Program-made: the position numbers and the translations under genes | DNA from: Phytophthora sp. 'mugwort' | Lineage: Eukaryota; Oomycota; Peronosporomycetes; Peronosporales; Peronosporaceae | Length of the DNA stretch: 64,000 nt | Direction: 5' to 3' | Assembly: GCA_033558025.1 (NCBI GenBank) | Contig: JAUCEF010000011.1 | Coordinates: 2,666,001 to 2,730,000 of the forward strand | In this document: in pieces, positions 1 to 11,739 of the stretch | How the letters are laid out: the number at the start of each line of letters is the position of its first letter | Position numbering within the stretch: the stretch's first letter is position 1 | Notes under the pieces: generated by a model | Told to the model about the DNA's origin: nothing | Databases searched by the model: none | The model's input: the letters and a program-made list of their open reading frames with translations, nothing else

Positions 1-784
1 TCCGACATCTCCATCCGGCAAAGCTTCAACATCCTTCTCGTTGTCCGCCAGTATCTGGGCGTTCATGCCAGATGATCTGTTCAATACCACACACGTTCTT
101 GAGTTTGCAATTTGTTCAGTGAACATCTTAATATGTTTGCGTTCTTACCTAGACCAGAACTCCTGCATCAAGTCTAGCCCTGGTGGCTCGAGCACTTCCA
201 CCTCGGATTTTCAGTAACACGGACGTCGGCGTTGAACACCGCCCACTTTCGCTTCAACCAATTTACCTATAACACACGAGGTACAAGACAACGATACATG
301 AGCAATAATAGTAAAATGAAAGGCACCAACGGCAACGTACCTTATTCTTGCACTGCTTGGACGAATGGCCGTCTATTGGTTCTGGCTAATCTCTGTTGCC
401 AGCAACAACCATGCCTCTTTGAGCGCGGAGTTGTCTTTTGCATTGCTGAACCGCTCGGCGTATACCTCGTACCGGAGTGACATCAAGTCACGCACCATGA
501 CGTTACTCCAATCCAGAGCAGCCGTGAGTTACTTGCCTGTCACTCAAACTAGCTCTTTTCCCAGTCTTTTTTTTAGCCCCCGCGGTGCTTGCACTTCGAG
601 CTGTCTGTCTGTCAGTAGGTTTGGCTTCACTCCAACTGTGCTGGACGGAGCCGATGCTACCGGCTGCTCGCAGACCATCTCGCAGGGCTGCTGCCTGAGT
701 AGTTGTTGCAATGCTTGATCGCTGCATTGGCAAGCTAAAGGTATGAGCACGCAGAGCTGCTTCACCCGGAGTTGTGAGCTTCAT
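1..784 (-). pseudogene. Myb/SANT-like DNA-binding protein, probably a transposon accessory gene, broken and cut by the left edge
   Basis: The gene reads leftward from an ATG at 784 through a basic, Ser/Ala-rich N-terminus. It continues into a stretch containing VRDLMSLRYEVYAERFSNAK and then LKEAWLLLATEIS. The pattern, with a following QCKNK motif, matches the Myb/SANT-like domain of accessory proteins amplified with oomycete DNA transposons. Introns fit: a donor follows QCKNK near 336, with an acceptor near 264 that restores VNWLKRKWAVFNADV. A second donor/acceptor pair lies near 167 and 90. A one-base shift near 535-545 and another near 195-210 break the frame, so this copy is probably dead. 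The transposase partner is not visible and may lie left of the window. Family assignment is by pattern recognition, without a search. Confidence 0.5.
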
Positions 785-1132
785 GCCGCCAAGCTGGGGT
801 GCTCAGGTCCAAGTGTCGTTGTGGCTGGCGACGGCTGACAACGTAGCAGCACTCACGGCAGGCACAAGCGCCGAGCGGCCATGCCCAGCGTTGTCGAACG
901 ACGACGGAGCGACGGAGTTGGACATGATGTGAATGGCGGCGATTATATTGGTGCTGCTGCTTATTCGGAACTACCAGAAACTCCACCGCGCACTACCAGT
1001 CAAAACCAGACGGGCTCTAGGTTTTGACTGGTCACCATCCCTAGCCCCAAGAAAAGTAGCACCAGCCAGCGCGACCAGCGCCCTTAGGGTACTTGGGTAC
1101 GCCATTCTGAAGAGTGACTTGGCACTCTTCAT
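785..1132. other. Intergenic stretch with two short perfect hairpins
   Basis: No gene is recognised. A 13-bp perfect inverted repeat (accagtcaaaacc) has arms at 995-1007 and 1020-1032. A second hairpin, gaagagtg/cactcttc, lies at about 1110-1131, directly before the LTR-like start. Confidence 0.4.
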
Positions 1133-1452
1133 GTAACGCCGTTACATCCCCCACTTAGGTTCGGTTTACTAATCATCCCGGGCGAGCGAAAGGAAGTCGC
1201 TGCCTTTCACTCTCCAAGTCGGATACATCGACTTCGCTGCGGTTACTTTCCGCAGCCGGCTCATTTCCTTTTGAGCCCCGAGCTCGTTCCCGTATTCTCG
1301 TCTTCTCGGCTTCCTCGTCAGTCTCAAGCATGGCCAAGACTCGGTCTGGCAGCGGTGCAAAAGCACCTGTCAAGGCGCCTGAACCATCTGAAGAGGACCC
1401 TGAGCTGAGTATGGCCAATAACTTGGTGCTTAGATCAGCCGTTCTGGCTTAA
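1133..1452 (+). mobile_element. Possible LTR-retrotransposon fragment: LTR-like start and short gag-like frame
   Basis: The segment begins with the palindrome atgtaacgccgttacat, a TGTAAC...GTTACA type terminus of the kind seen in LTR retroelements. About 190 bp later an ATG at 1330 opens a 40-codon frame starting MAKTRSGSGAKAPVKAPEPS. This resembles the start of a gag protein and ends at a stop near 1450. No primer-binding site, reverse transcriptase or second LTR was found. It could equally be unrelated low-copy sequence. Confidence 0.25.
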
Positions 1453-4400
1453 ACCAAAGTGGGAGCTGACTAAGCCAGCATGTAAGCGACCAGGTCATCC
1501 TGGCTAGCACGATCCAGATCCACAACGTCAAGGATCACTAGTGACTCATGCGCTTCCCATCGCTCAGGCTCGGCCACTTTCCTATCCTCGCTCGCCGTGT
1601 TTGGTATGTTGGCGAATACGTGTCGTCTTCGCCATACCCCACACACCTCGTTGTCGAAGTTCCACTGGGCAACTAAGCAACCGTCGCATTTTGCGAGTTG
1701 GGAACCTCCACGGATGAATGATTCCGAGGTCAAGACAATGGTTGCTCCAGCGGGTTCAGCTAAAGCATCCTGTCACCTAATCCTGTACAGCAGCCTCGCC
1801 TTTCTTGGTGTATCCGGCGCCCACAGTGCTCTTCGTTTGTGATAGTGTGTTTGTGCTAGCATGTAAGAACGCCATGGAGGTGATCGTGGGCGACAGGACC
1901 GACTCGGAATCAACGACAAGCATGGTCACCAGCACCACAGTAAAGTGAAGCGTACATGCCCAGCTTTCAACTAGAAAACAGGCACCCGCGTGGAGCGGGT
2001 AGCGACTTCGGAAATAAGTTCGGGCAACTAGACAAGCAGTGTTGCCAAGTTGCATCCTGTGTGGCCAATGCAGCTGCGACCGCGTATAAAGCGCACGTCA
2101 AGAAGTCGCTCTTGTCCCGGGATCAAGGTGAGCACCTGTTCTTACGATGGCTTAACCCGCTGTATATTCTGCCGCTCGCTGAAACTGACATGTGCTGCTT
2201 TTGTATGCAGCTTAAGTCCGAAGCGCGGCCGAAGCCGTACTCTCGAGCGCAGCGTCTTCGTAGCCAGCATGCACGCGAGGTGTGCTTTACACACAGCGAA
2301 TCAGGGCTGACAAGTCCTCCTTAGTACAAGGAGGAGCATAACTATTAAAATCGCCTACGTCTCCGCAAGCAATGCGTGTCTAATGTCTTGCTTGCTCAAG
2401 CGCGATTAACTGGGAAGGGGCACACAAGTTTGGATATCCATTGAACAACCACAACTTAACTTTTCTATAATAATATGTTCCCGAATTGGGTGCAAGCATG
2501 CATATTTTACCTTCGTTAGCGGCAAATAGATGCCGAAGTGACCCATAGTCACCGTCAACGGAGCTGGTCAGAAGAAATTTAGCCTGGACAAACATTCTCT
2601 TGCTCCAGCATCCGGTTGAATGCGGCATTCGCTGCGATTCGCCCCTTCGTGAAGTGGACATTCGCGAACAAGGTTAAGCGCATGCTTCTCGATCTGCCTG
2701 TTAGCTTCTGTGGATTACGCCGCCAACGTCCTTAAATGTCTCCTTAATCCAGGGAAATGCCTTGTTGTCCTGGTTGGCTTGAAACTAGCGCCATATTAGC
2801 GTGGTGCTTTAATTGTGTATGTCATGGACATGTCAACACTGGAGTAATCGATCCCCGCCGTGGATATCGTGAACTAACAAATCCCGATGGAAGGGCTTCA
2901 GTGCCGTCGCCTCAACGAGAGCGACGGCACGCTTGGTCATTGCAGCTTGAAAATAATGATTGAGCAGGTAAAAATGACGGGCTAAACAGGTTCAAGTCCG
3001 TGGCGAAATACTCAACCATACCGTAATCTTCGATCACGATGCCGAAGACATGACGGACAATGGCAACAGTCAGTTTCTCGCAGTGCAGACGCGTCATGAT
3101 ACCGTTAAACGCCAGATGATTTAATCTATTTATGTATATTCAGCGCTTTAATACATGTGTATTGCCTCGACTACTTATTAAAAGATTGGCCTGAAGATCC
3201 AGACGCCCATTAGGGTCTTAAGAATTGGTCCGATCGCTAAGAAGGAGCGAGCAGCGGGCTACGCGAGTCCAATCCGGCAACAAACATGCGAGCACACCCG
3301 GGTACCCGAGCCCGTTTCGAACGACAGCACCCGTAGATGAAAGTTCAGCGCGAGGAAGCAGCAAGGCGCGCTCAGCTGGCGTAGATCGTGTGCATTCCAC
3401 GATGCGAAGGGGGGCGATAAATAAAGCCTTTGTCATGCGCGTCCGGGCTTAACAGCTCGCTGGTGTGGAATAACGCCCGCGCCAATTCTTCCTGCGCAGC
3501 AATTGCTACAGTAATACCAACAAGAATCATGTGTGGACGAGCCCCGCCAAGCGTCATGTGGGATACATATTAGTCACAGCTACCAAAATGCATTTTTCGT
3601 ACGGCCACGCTCAAACACGGGCTTCGGCACCGACTCGCATTGATTGAACTATACACACCTTCATACACATTAAGGGCAAACACCAATTAGAAGTATTTGC
3701 CTTCTCCATTAGCGCCAATCCAAACCCAATACTGCGACGATCCAAATTTTTGGCGGGTGACAAGGAAAAGTACACCGCGCTTGTCCATGTCTCCCTTCGA
3801 AAGTGTAGCGTCGTGTCCAAAAATGTGCTTGTAGCGCTGTTAAAGAAGCAGGCTAGCGAAATAGTAGTATTACAAAAAAATCTAAAACTTGACGTGGGAT
3901 TCTCGCTGAAATCATCGACAGATACACTTCGAGTTTATGACAGCCGTCCTCGATGTTGCCTTGCAACGAACATTCCGCTGTAGCTGTGCTGTTGTTACAT
4001 CAGCGATTGCGCTCTCCACAAAAGTTTACGTCTGAACCTAGTGTGAGGGTAGTAGTCTTGAGCAAGTCACATGCTCGGAAAAATGGACAGTTCGCGTTGC
4101 TGTCAGGAACATGTTACTGTTGGCCTTTCAGTTGGTTTTGCAAATGTGCTCAACGTTGCCTTCCTCTTTCCCCTTCCTCTAGCTGTTGTTGAACACCCGA
4201 AACGAAAACATTTGACCCGAGCAAAATTCACGACAACGACCTGAAGCGCGGATCTAGATACAAACTCGATCGCAGCAAGGTTTCGTCCGTGGTCGTGTAT
4301 TTTGCAAACCGTCCCAAGTTCCGATCGGTGCTATACTTGACATCCGCACGGAGAAGATGCATTTCCTTCTATAATTCGATATCCGCCGCATCGGCTATGT

Positions 4401-4879
4401 TCTGATGGTCGTAGAAGTAGTCGAGTAGAAATATGTTGGCTGTAAGGTTTGGTGGCCCAAATGAATATGATATTGTATATACGACCAGCTACATTTTCAT
4501 GGCCTTCATACACATAGTCTCAAAAGCGTCACGCTAGCGCTCAAAACGTACGACTTGATGCTTAATCGCACGATACCGCTTATGTTTTGGTAGATTTTTT
4601 TCCTTGTTCGTATTGGAACTGATCTGGTTATTGATCAGATTGTTTGGTCAGGAATGTGAACTGTTACGCAAAGGGAAAGAGAAAATACAGTATATGGGGC
4701 GTTAGTGCAATTTCACTATGCGCTAAAGCGTGTAGTGGCTAGCTGACGATAGCTACAACGCGATACATCTGGTAAGCTGCGAACGGATTTTAGAGGTAGC
4801 GGTACCTACAGGCGCGTCGTCTTATAAGTTGCTCTCTATGTCGGCGGGGATCTCGCCAGGCTGAGGCAACATAATTAGC
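1453..4879. other. Repeat-rich spacer, no gene recognised
   Basis: There are only short open frames. A plausible intron (donor gtgagc near 2127, acceptor tatgcag near 2210) interrupts a + strand frame from about 2050 to 2310, but the protein is not recognisable. An 8-bp perfect hairpin, tcctcctt/aaggagga, lies at 2315-2335. The rest shows scattered stops in all frames and looks like decayed mobile DNA. Confidence 0.35.
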
Positions 4880-5610
4880 TCTCGTGAACGCGGCAGGCTC
4901 GACCACGAGGAACGTCAGCAACATGGCGAGCATATTCAGCAGAGATTGTCTTGATCACCGTCACAAACTTCGCTATCGAAGGGTGTGCCATCGGAATCGG
5001 CTATTGAGCTCCCTGTAAAACGCTCAAGGGAATTATTCGTCCTCGCAATTAACTCATTGTCCAGAACGAAAGTCTTCCAGACATCGATTCAGTACTGCTC
5101 GATCCAAGTGCGACGAAAGTAACCCCAAAACCCACTCCAATTCTCGATAGAGTAGGCAACCCCAGCTTGTGCGGAGTGCTGCTTGATATCACGCTGAACC
5201 CACTTAATACCTCTCTCGACTTGAGTCAACGGCAGTCAGCATATCTAAACCCCACGCAACATGGCAACGATGCCCTCTTCCTCTGGAATGGAGTAGCGTT
5301 TCATTCCGCGACGAAGTGTCTGTTTCAAATGGTACATACACCCCAACACGATAGCCTTGGGGAACTGAGTTCGAAGCGCATCCATTAGTCTAGTCCCAAA
5401 ATCGCAAATAAAAATCTCAGCAGGATTTATCTTCTGGCCTGTGGCTTCCACTACAAAATAATCCTATCCCAGTATGAATCCCCAGTACGTGAGGTACCTA
5501 AAATGTAAAACACAGGAACAAATACGCCCGAGGCGCGATCGTAAACCATGAGCACCACGCATGGGGCTATCCGCTTAGGGCACAGCGAAATACCCCGTCT
5601 TCTGACAGCG
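4880..5610 (-). pseudogene. MULE (Mutator-like) transposase remnant
   Basis: Read leftward from about 5600, the frames show VVLMVYDRASGVFVPVFYIL and a TGDSYWD motif. Then follow ICDFGTRLMDALRTQFP and VLGCMYHLKQTLRRGMKRYS, the core of a MULE DDE domain: a catalytic-Asp strand followed by a cysteine/histidine-helix region. Later pieces include ENWSGFWGYFRRTWIEQY and the typical NNSLERF motif. Stops and frameshifts are frequent, for example at the end of the frame at 5245 and in the C-terminal half, so it cannot make a transposase. The same protein family reappears on the + strand at 7600-9101. Confidence 0.7.
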
Positions 5611-6789
5611 CAATGCCATGATAGCGAAGGAAGGCTACAAGCGAAAGACGCCCATCAAATAAGACGTGTCAGCTTGCTCAAATCGTCACGGTTCATCGTT
5701 TCGTAGTGAACTTGGAGAAACGGCACTGCCTCACCGAGTGCTAATGATAATGGTGGGATCTCGATCGAGGCGTGAACATTGCCGGAGTAGTGTTGCCTTA
5801 TCGCCAGGTGCTCCTGCTGCACCACCCGCTGCTCGGATAGTCCACGAATAACATCGGGTTTTCTGCATTGTAGTAGCTATCCCTTTATGTCTCCCACACA
5901 TTTCGCACTGGCCACGCAACGTACTCAATCGCTATGATGTCTGCCTAAGCTGTCATCTCGTCTCTAACGTCTTTCAAAGTGCTGGCAACTAGTGCAGCGC
6001 GACACACGCGAGTGCTCACTCACGAGTACCCCATTGAAGCAATTGTGACCTCCATCTTTCCCGCACAGCCTTGACGAAACTTTGAGCAACGAAACACAAT
6101 ATTCTTCGTGGACGCCCACGCACGTGTGTACATATGACCTCTATAGAAGGAAGTAGTTCGACCCGCGCGTAAGTGTGCTTATCACTATACGGTCGTGCTA
6201 CAATTGAGTATGTTCCATTAGCGCGTACGCGTCCACGAATTCGATGTATGTCACCATACTCATATCGTACCAGCAAAATGTTCCCCAACCTGTGCCTTAT
6301 GTGCCTGTCACAGCCTCCTCTTCGACCGCGCGGTCAGCACCTACATCGTCGACAAATCAGCCCTCTGCTAGCAAGTTCGCGCGAGGCCCTTGGTGCATAT
6401 TCACGACTGATCGAACGGCCCCCGAAGCAGTTTTCCATGCATTATGATCACCGTTTTCAGATCATACATCATATCACAACGAAACAGCTACCTGATCATG
6501 CCTCTGATCAGTTCCGAATACGATTCAATTTGAAGCTAACGTATGCTTTGAGCTGGTAGTTTTCAATATAAAGTGAAACGTCTGCTACTTTGACTATTGA
6601 ATCGTATGAGTTGATGCGATTCGCACAAATCTACGAATACTTCGAGTCGCATGTTTTCGATTCGTACATCGCAAACCTGAACTACGCAAAAAACAAACGA
6701 CAAAACGCCACCCGAAGCAAATGTATGCGACTGTAGTCGACGTCGTAAACAGCTACTTAGAGTCGTATGATCCCCAAATTAGGCCCCTC

Positions 6790-6855
6790 AATCTACTTAA
6801 AAATAGTCGAGGCAATCTACTTACGTTTTGAAAAAAAAAGAGCTGAATCTACTTA
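6790..6855 (+). repeat. Three copies of the decamer aatctactta
   Basis: Identical copies lie at 6790-6799, 6814-6823 and 6846-6855, spaced 24 and 32 bp apart in AT-rich DNA. The spacing is irregular, so this may be a subterminal motif of a DNA transposon. No matching terminal repeats were found. Confidence 0.5.
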
Positions 6856-7373
6856 ATGGAATAATTCCTAATAAACGTCACCACCAACGCGGAGATAGCA
6901 CGATGCTTTGCCACGGAAGGGATGAGGCCAACAAACGGCATGGGTCGGTAGTCGTTTTCGGCGATCTTTTTGTTGCGCTCAGGATCGCAGTCGTTCTTAA
7001 ATGGTGGAGGAACGGTTTGGTGTCTTCAAAGCACTTGATTATGCGGTAGCAACCGCTCCAGCGCATTTGTTGCGGTTGAATTGGCTTAAACTTGCAAGCT
7101 CTATTGGGTTCAAAGGTAAACTGCAAATTAAGATCTATCAAATTAGTTACAATATTTTGAAAACTAGGCTGGTGATCCGATCAATCCAATACTCTACTGA
7201 TCCGGTCGTTCTAGTAAAATGGACCAATTCGGTTAGATATTTATCGGGTCTACTGCGGGGCTGGTAAGGTGTCGTGTCGGGCCTGGATACTTGCTGGGTC
7301 ATGCCCTGGTCAGACTGACCTGGCACCTACCTGACCCGTAAGATACCAATGTAGCCGTGAGGAAGGTAACTAA

Positions 7374-7433
7374 GCTAGCAAATTATCGGTACGTTAGTGG
7401 TACGCTAGAAAATTACCGGTACGTTACTGGTAC
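7374..7433 (+). repeat. Two-copy 30-bp tandem repeat
   Basis: Units 7374-7403 and 7404-7433 match at 27 of 30 positions. Both start gctag and end in ggtac. The function is unknown. Confidence 0.8.
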
Positions 7434-7599
7434 TTCTGGTTACCATTGAAATCAATTCTGACCTTTTGATATACATTATATTGGAGGAATTTGTTGTTGT
7501 TCGGTTTATCCTTCCTTACAGCGATCGGCAGGTACGTGACTAAACGAGGGGTTCATGTCTACTATGGTAACCATGCTACTTACTTGATGCTTTCGAGGG

Positions 7600-9101
7600 G
7601 TTGGTGGGATGTGAGATTCTGCAGGATCAGTATAAGAGCACGCGCGAGTATAACCGGTTGACTAACGTGAAGCGTTTGAAGTGGTTGGATACCACTTGCT
7701 GCAGCTCGGCATTTTCCTCACCAGTTCAAAAATGGATGGCGTGCAAGAACTCGTCCCTTTCAAGACCAATGTGCAGGGAAAGGTTACGCTTACACGCCTT
7801 GGTGTACGCTTCCGGTCTCAAGACGAGCTTCTGTTGCAGGTTCTATCGGAGCACGAAGTGCAAGGCCCGTATATTTAATGGCCGATGGTTCTTACCAGAA
7901 CGCTGTGTCTCACACTTGCGGAAGGCTGGTTGACCAAGCTAATCCGTGGATCGCCGCAGAAGATGGCCTAGTGCTGCGGTAGACGACGTTGTCGAAGCGA
8001 TGAAAGCTAAAGTCGACGATCTAGCGCTGTCACATTTTACGCTCGTGCCGACTACGATCTGGGAGTGGATTCGTAAGCCGTTCACCTCAGCGAGGATGGT
8101 TCACGCACTGGCTCGAGAACAAGCCATCACATTGGGTACTAGACTCGAAATCGCCACCTCGGTTCCCCGATCTATGGTCGCGTCGAGGAACCACCGCTTT
8201 CGCTGACGAAGACTGGCGATGTGACGTTTTTCAGTTCCATTACACCTGCGTGGACGATGGAGAAATCAAGCGCATCCTCGGGTTGGGGCACCCTGGATTG
8301 AAACAACTGCTGCCGTAAAACCAGACCTCGGTCTACATTGACGGAACATTTCACGACGTGCCGAACCCGTTCTACCAATGCATCGTCGTGATGGTGCACA
8401 ACCGTGGTTCCAAGTGATTCATTCCCGTCATGCACTGCCTGGCAACCAACAAGAACGAGTGGACGTACTGACACACACCTCACTGTGTGGAAGCAACGAC
8501 TCGAATGACAATGGACGTCACCACAGTGACATGCAACTTTGAAAGAGTTCTCATCAATGCTGCATGCGACCAATTCCCGGAAGCAGATATTGTCGGCTGT
8601 CGCTTATACTTAAAGCAAGCTGTTCGGCGCAAGATGCTCAAGCTGCCCATTCCGGCAGAAGAGATTGACGGCGCGATGCTGCGAGGATTTCTCGAATCTC
8701 TCACGGTCATCCCGCCTGACCGCATCGACCCGTATGGAATCGGCTTCGTCGTTGACAAGTTCAAACGCGCTCTTGTGGTGCGTGGCACAGAGTACTCTGA
8801 GCCTAACTGGGAGGGGTTTGTGCCTATTTTCGCGGGACGTGGCTGGAGATGGATGAGCCAAAGTTATGGAACATCCGCGGAATTAAACGTGCTGTGGAAC
8901 CGCGCGAACAATCCACTGAAGAGGTACACCCCCCACGCTTAACGGCTCTTCTCCGGCGGGGCACCAGAATATTCCCACATTTGTTGGTGTTATTGAGGAT
9001 CACCCGGCTCGCTACGCGGCTCTCCTAGACGATATCGCCCGCAGACGCCATCGGGCTCCAGCACACGGCACGTACGTCGTCTCCCCTGAGTTCACTGTTT
9101 A
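7600..9101 (+). pseudogene. MULE (Mutator-like) transposase pseudogene, near full length
   Basis: The N-terminal part around 7680 reads VGYHLLQLGIFLTSSKMDGV. The middle around 8330-8450 reads VYIDGTFHDVPNPFYQCIVV, a typical MULE DDE strand with catalytic Asp. The part from 8530 shows ADIVGCRLYLKQAVRRKMLK followed by PIPAEEIDGAMLRGF. Near 8960-9100 another frame holds FVGVIEDHPARYAALLDDIA, the usual C-terminal segment of this family. The pieces fall in different frames and are split by stops (for example TGA near 8416 and 8469), so it is inactive. It resembles the - strand remnant at 4880-5610 but is a different copy. Confidence 0.75.
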
Positions 9102-9373
9102 AACCCATCGAGCAACAAGGCAGATTTTCGCGGTGGTTTAGATCAGAGGTTCTTTCCTTACCACTAGTTTACTGTTTGAAGTAGTGTAACGGTAATTATG
9201 ACAACACAGATACTTTGCACTCAACCCACTCGTCTTAATGGTAGGCTAAATTATCTGGCCAGCCTTTCCGAGAATACAAACGCGTTTTCTACAAGAACCA
9301 TTCCTATACTTTTCTTCAGTGGCTATACTGAAGCGGAAACGCTGCGTGAAACGGTAACGGTCCTTGCAAACCA
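9102..9373. other. Spacer between the MULE and the dioxygenase-like pseudogene
   Basis: No feature is recognised here. It probably includes the end of the MULE at 7600-9101, but no terminal inverted repeat could be paired with confidence. Confidence 0.3.
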
Positions 9374-10493
9374 TTAGAAGAGTTTTGAAGTTATCGATCT
9401 ATCGCTGTTCTTCATTTCGTAAATCCAGCAAATAGTATGCAAGTTTGCGAATAGCTGGCGCAGGTTTTGGTTGTGTCCAAACGTATCAAAGTAAAATATT
9501 TTGGTGAATGGCCTCCTTTGTTTTGATTTACTCTGGTAGCACAAGTCACTGAGGCTATTACGCTTCAAATTTTCGGTCGAGATGCAGTCCGGATAGCGGA
9601 AGTGGTAGTCGTGCAGACTACCAAAGCTTTCAAACCACTTTCTACACTGGCTGCACATGCACCTACCTTTCTCCACCTTCTTACGCCCCTTCGGGTTCTT
9701 GGCCCAGTTGAAGCGATGCTGGCGGAGGGCGTTCGACGTCGCAGCTTCGTGACCGCAGAGCTTGCACGATAGTATCTTCTCGTTGACACCAGCAACGATG
9801 TCGGGCTCAAACTGGAGTCCTGGAACAGTGACGTAGCAGTGAAGTCGATAGTTGCCTTCCTCGTATGACATGCCGCTATGAATTACGTCAGCACGAAATA
9901 GTATGGCGTCGTCAGGGGGTATATCCAACCCTTTGCCTTTGTCCGGTCCACTGTGTAAAAACAACCCCAAAACAATCGTGAGGCGCGGCCTAGGCATGAG
10001 AGCGACGACCAGGCTGTAAGGAATAGTCCCAGAGTACTACATCGCAAGTTCGGCCATCGCATCCGGAACATAATCCTGATGTGGATCTTTCTCCACACAC
10101 CGGGCTTCGAATGCATAAACGAAACGGCCCTTAAAACGTAAAGACTGTCGCGCGAGCGCACACCGTATACTGTCTGCTGATGAAGGACCTTTATCTCCGT
10201 GGAAACTTCTCAACGTCTTCAAGCAGGCGAGACTGCCGTCGATTGGGGTCCTCGACCTTCCCACCCACCTTCTTGAAGCCCTTGTGGTACTGTTGACTTC
10301 GCGCCTCCTTCTCCAAAGCAGCTAGGGTATTCTCTGACAGCTCTAGCGTGAGACGCTGACAGTCATGAGGCAGGAGTGCAATGTAGGTGTTCATTCGAAG
10401 ACCAATTCCAAAGTGATCGCGAAACGCAAACGGTTGGTGGAATTTAAAGAATATTATACCGATACTGCGTGATATCACTAGTTCGAGAGTCAC
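9374..10493 (-). pseudogene. 2-oxoglutarate/Fe(II) dioxygenase-like protein with C-terminal C2H2 zinc fingers, broken
   Basis: The product is read leftward. The N-terminal part (10493 to about 10200) contains FRDHFGIGLRMNTYIALLPH. After a frameshift near 10200 comes a region with HQD (in EKDPHQDYVPDAM), then GTIPYSLVVALMP, and later VIHSGMSYEEGNYRLHCYV. The H-x-D, distal H and following R fit the metal- and 2-oxoglutarate-binding pattern of the dioxygenase fold. Two C-x2-C...H motifs follow (CKLCGHEA...H, CSQCRKWFESFGSLHDYH), typical of C2H2 fingers. An in-frame TAG at 10037-10039 interrupts the domain just after the HxD. The combination is reminiscent of repeat-associated gene families in oomycetes. 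The substrate is unknown, and the enzyme call is inferred from motif spacing. Confidence 0.45.
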
Positions 10494-10744
10494 TAGTCAC
10501 ATAGTGTCACTAGACATTGGTATCCAGGTTGCCATCCACTATTTTCTTGGTATGAGTCTGGCGTTGGGCCTGATTCCAAAAAAGCTTCTCTGCAATCTAT
10601 CCGCTGGTCTGGAGCAGCGTCATTCTAACTCGACACTTTACCAGGCCCGCAGTAGACCCGATTAATGATCGACCACAAACTCATTATGTCCGCGGAAGAG
10701 CTGCCCAAGTCAAAGTCAATTATCTCAATAACTATAAATGTTTT
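10494..10744. other. Spacer with no recognised feature
   Basis: The sequence actagtcac/gtgtcactaga around 10467-10515 contains several partial palindromes. Nothing else is recognised. Confidence 0.25.
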
Positions 10745-10990
10745 GGTTAAAGTTTCTGAATATGCAGCAGCCTCAATGTACAGCGATGACCGTTTGAATA
10801 CGGTGATTTTCGAATTCATAATTAAATTGTTATATTTCGGGAAAACTCGATAAAAGTAAGTTGCGACTATAAATGTAATAACCGTCTACGGGCAACAATG
10901 TTGTTAGATCTAAGTGACTTTGAAAATGGGTAGGGCCATGGGATTCGCAAGGGGGGATATAGCAAAAGAAATCTCCGATTTCCGACGGGG
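10745..10990 (+). repeat. Dispersed repeat, copy 1
   Basis: This stretch aligns in the same orientation with 23508-23766. Shared blocks include tacggtgattttcga, aattgttatatttcg, gactataaatgta (gctataaatgta in copy 2), atgggattcgcaaggg and aatctccgattt. The two copies are collinear with many substitutions and small indels, so the duplication is old. It has no coding potential and may be a terminal or untranslated part of a transposon. Confidence 0.8.
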
Positions 10991-11297
10991 TCTTATCCGT
11001 CAGAGACAGTCCTAAGTTGTGTAAAGGTTGTGAATTTTAGTGTTAAGTTGTGATTAGGTTAGATGACCTAAGTCAGGATGTGTTGCGGCCAGAGGGTAAT
11101 ATTCCGTTTTCATTCATCGCCGTGGTGTGATCGGATTGGGCGACATTGAGCACGGCGTTGACAAGCGTGAGACGTCTGCGAAGCACCGACCTAATTGGAC
11201 AAGCTTCTGTTCTCCTCCGCATACGCGTCGATCTCTTGTTTAACCCTTTGCGAACACAGGGGGCTAAATGCCCCCGTTGAGCAAAACGCTCAAATAA

Positions 11298-11630
11298 TCA
11301 GATAAAGCTGTCGTCAAAAGGAGGCACTCTGCCGCATTTCATTTCTCTGCCAATCCGAAACCTTAAATATAGTCGCCTGGCCAGCCATAAATCAAACGCA
11401 AATGTTCTAATAATCCCACCAAAAGATTTCCCCCCCTCGCCATTTTTAGTGAAAATTGCGCGCGGCCATCCAACAGACTGGTAAGCCTGCGCATCTGAAC
11501 GCTGACCGTGGTGTGACCGTGCTGACGTTTCTGCTGTTGCGCGACTGCTTTGTGTAGGAGGAGCAGCTGACCGTGAAGGAGTCGTGCGAGGCCGCGGCTT
11601 GCGCTGGGTCGCTCTCTGTGGAGCTGCCAT
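11298..11630 (-). CDS. Unrecognised basic protein, 110 aa, doubtful
   Basis: An ATG at 11630 opens a frame rich in Arg, Thr, Ser and Ala (starting MAAPQRATQRKPRPRTTPSR) that ends at 11298. No domain is recognised. The upstream sequence in the same frame belongs to the end of the neighbouring DOT1-like pseudogene, so this may be a chance frame or part of the same mobile unit. Confidence 0.2.
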   Translation of the reverse strand: MAAPQRATQRKPRPRTTPSRSAAPPTQSSRATAETSARSHHGQRSDAQAYQSVGWPRAIFTKNGEGGKSFGGIIRTFAFDLWLARRLYLRFRIGREMKCGRVPPFDDSFI

Positions 11631-11739
11631 AGCAAATCGTTTTCTGCTTGAAAGAGCTACGGCTTTATTTGTAAATGCGCTTATAAATGCAGACACTAAT
11701 TGGTTTGGTTGTCCAACTAGCCGCCCCGCGTAACACTTC

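Larger units (their letters stand above)
5611..7599. other. Non-coding repeat-derived spacer
   Basis: No gene is recognised. The sequence is AT-rich from about 6440 to 7260. It contains the decamer aatctactta three times (6790, 6814, 6846) and a 30-bp imperfect tandem duplication at 7374-7433, both listed separately. Confidence 0.4.
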
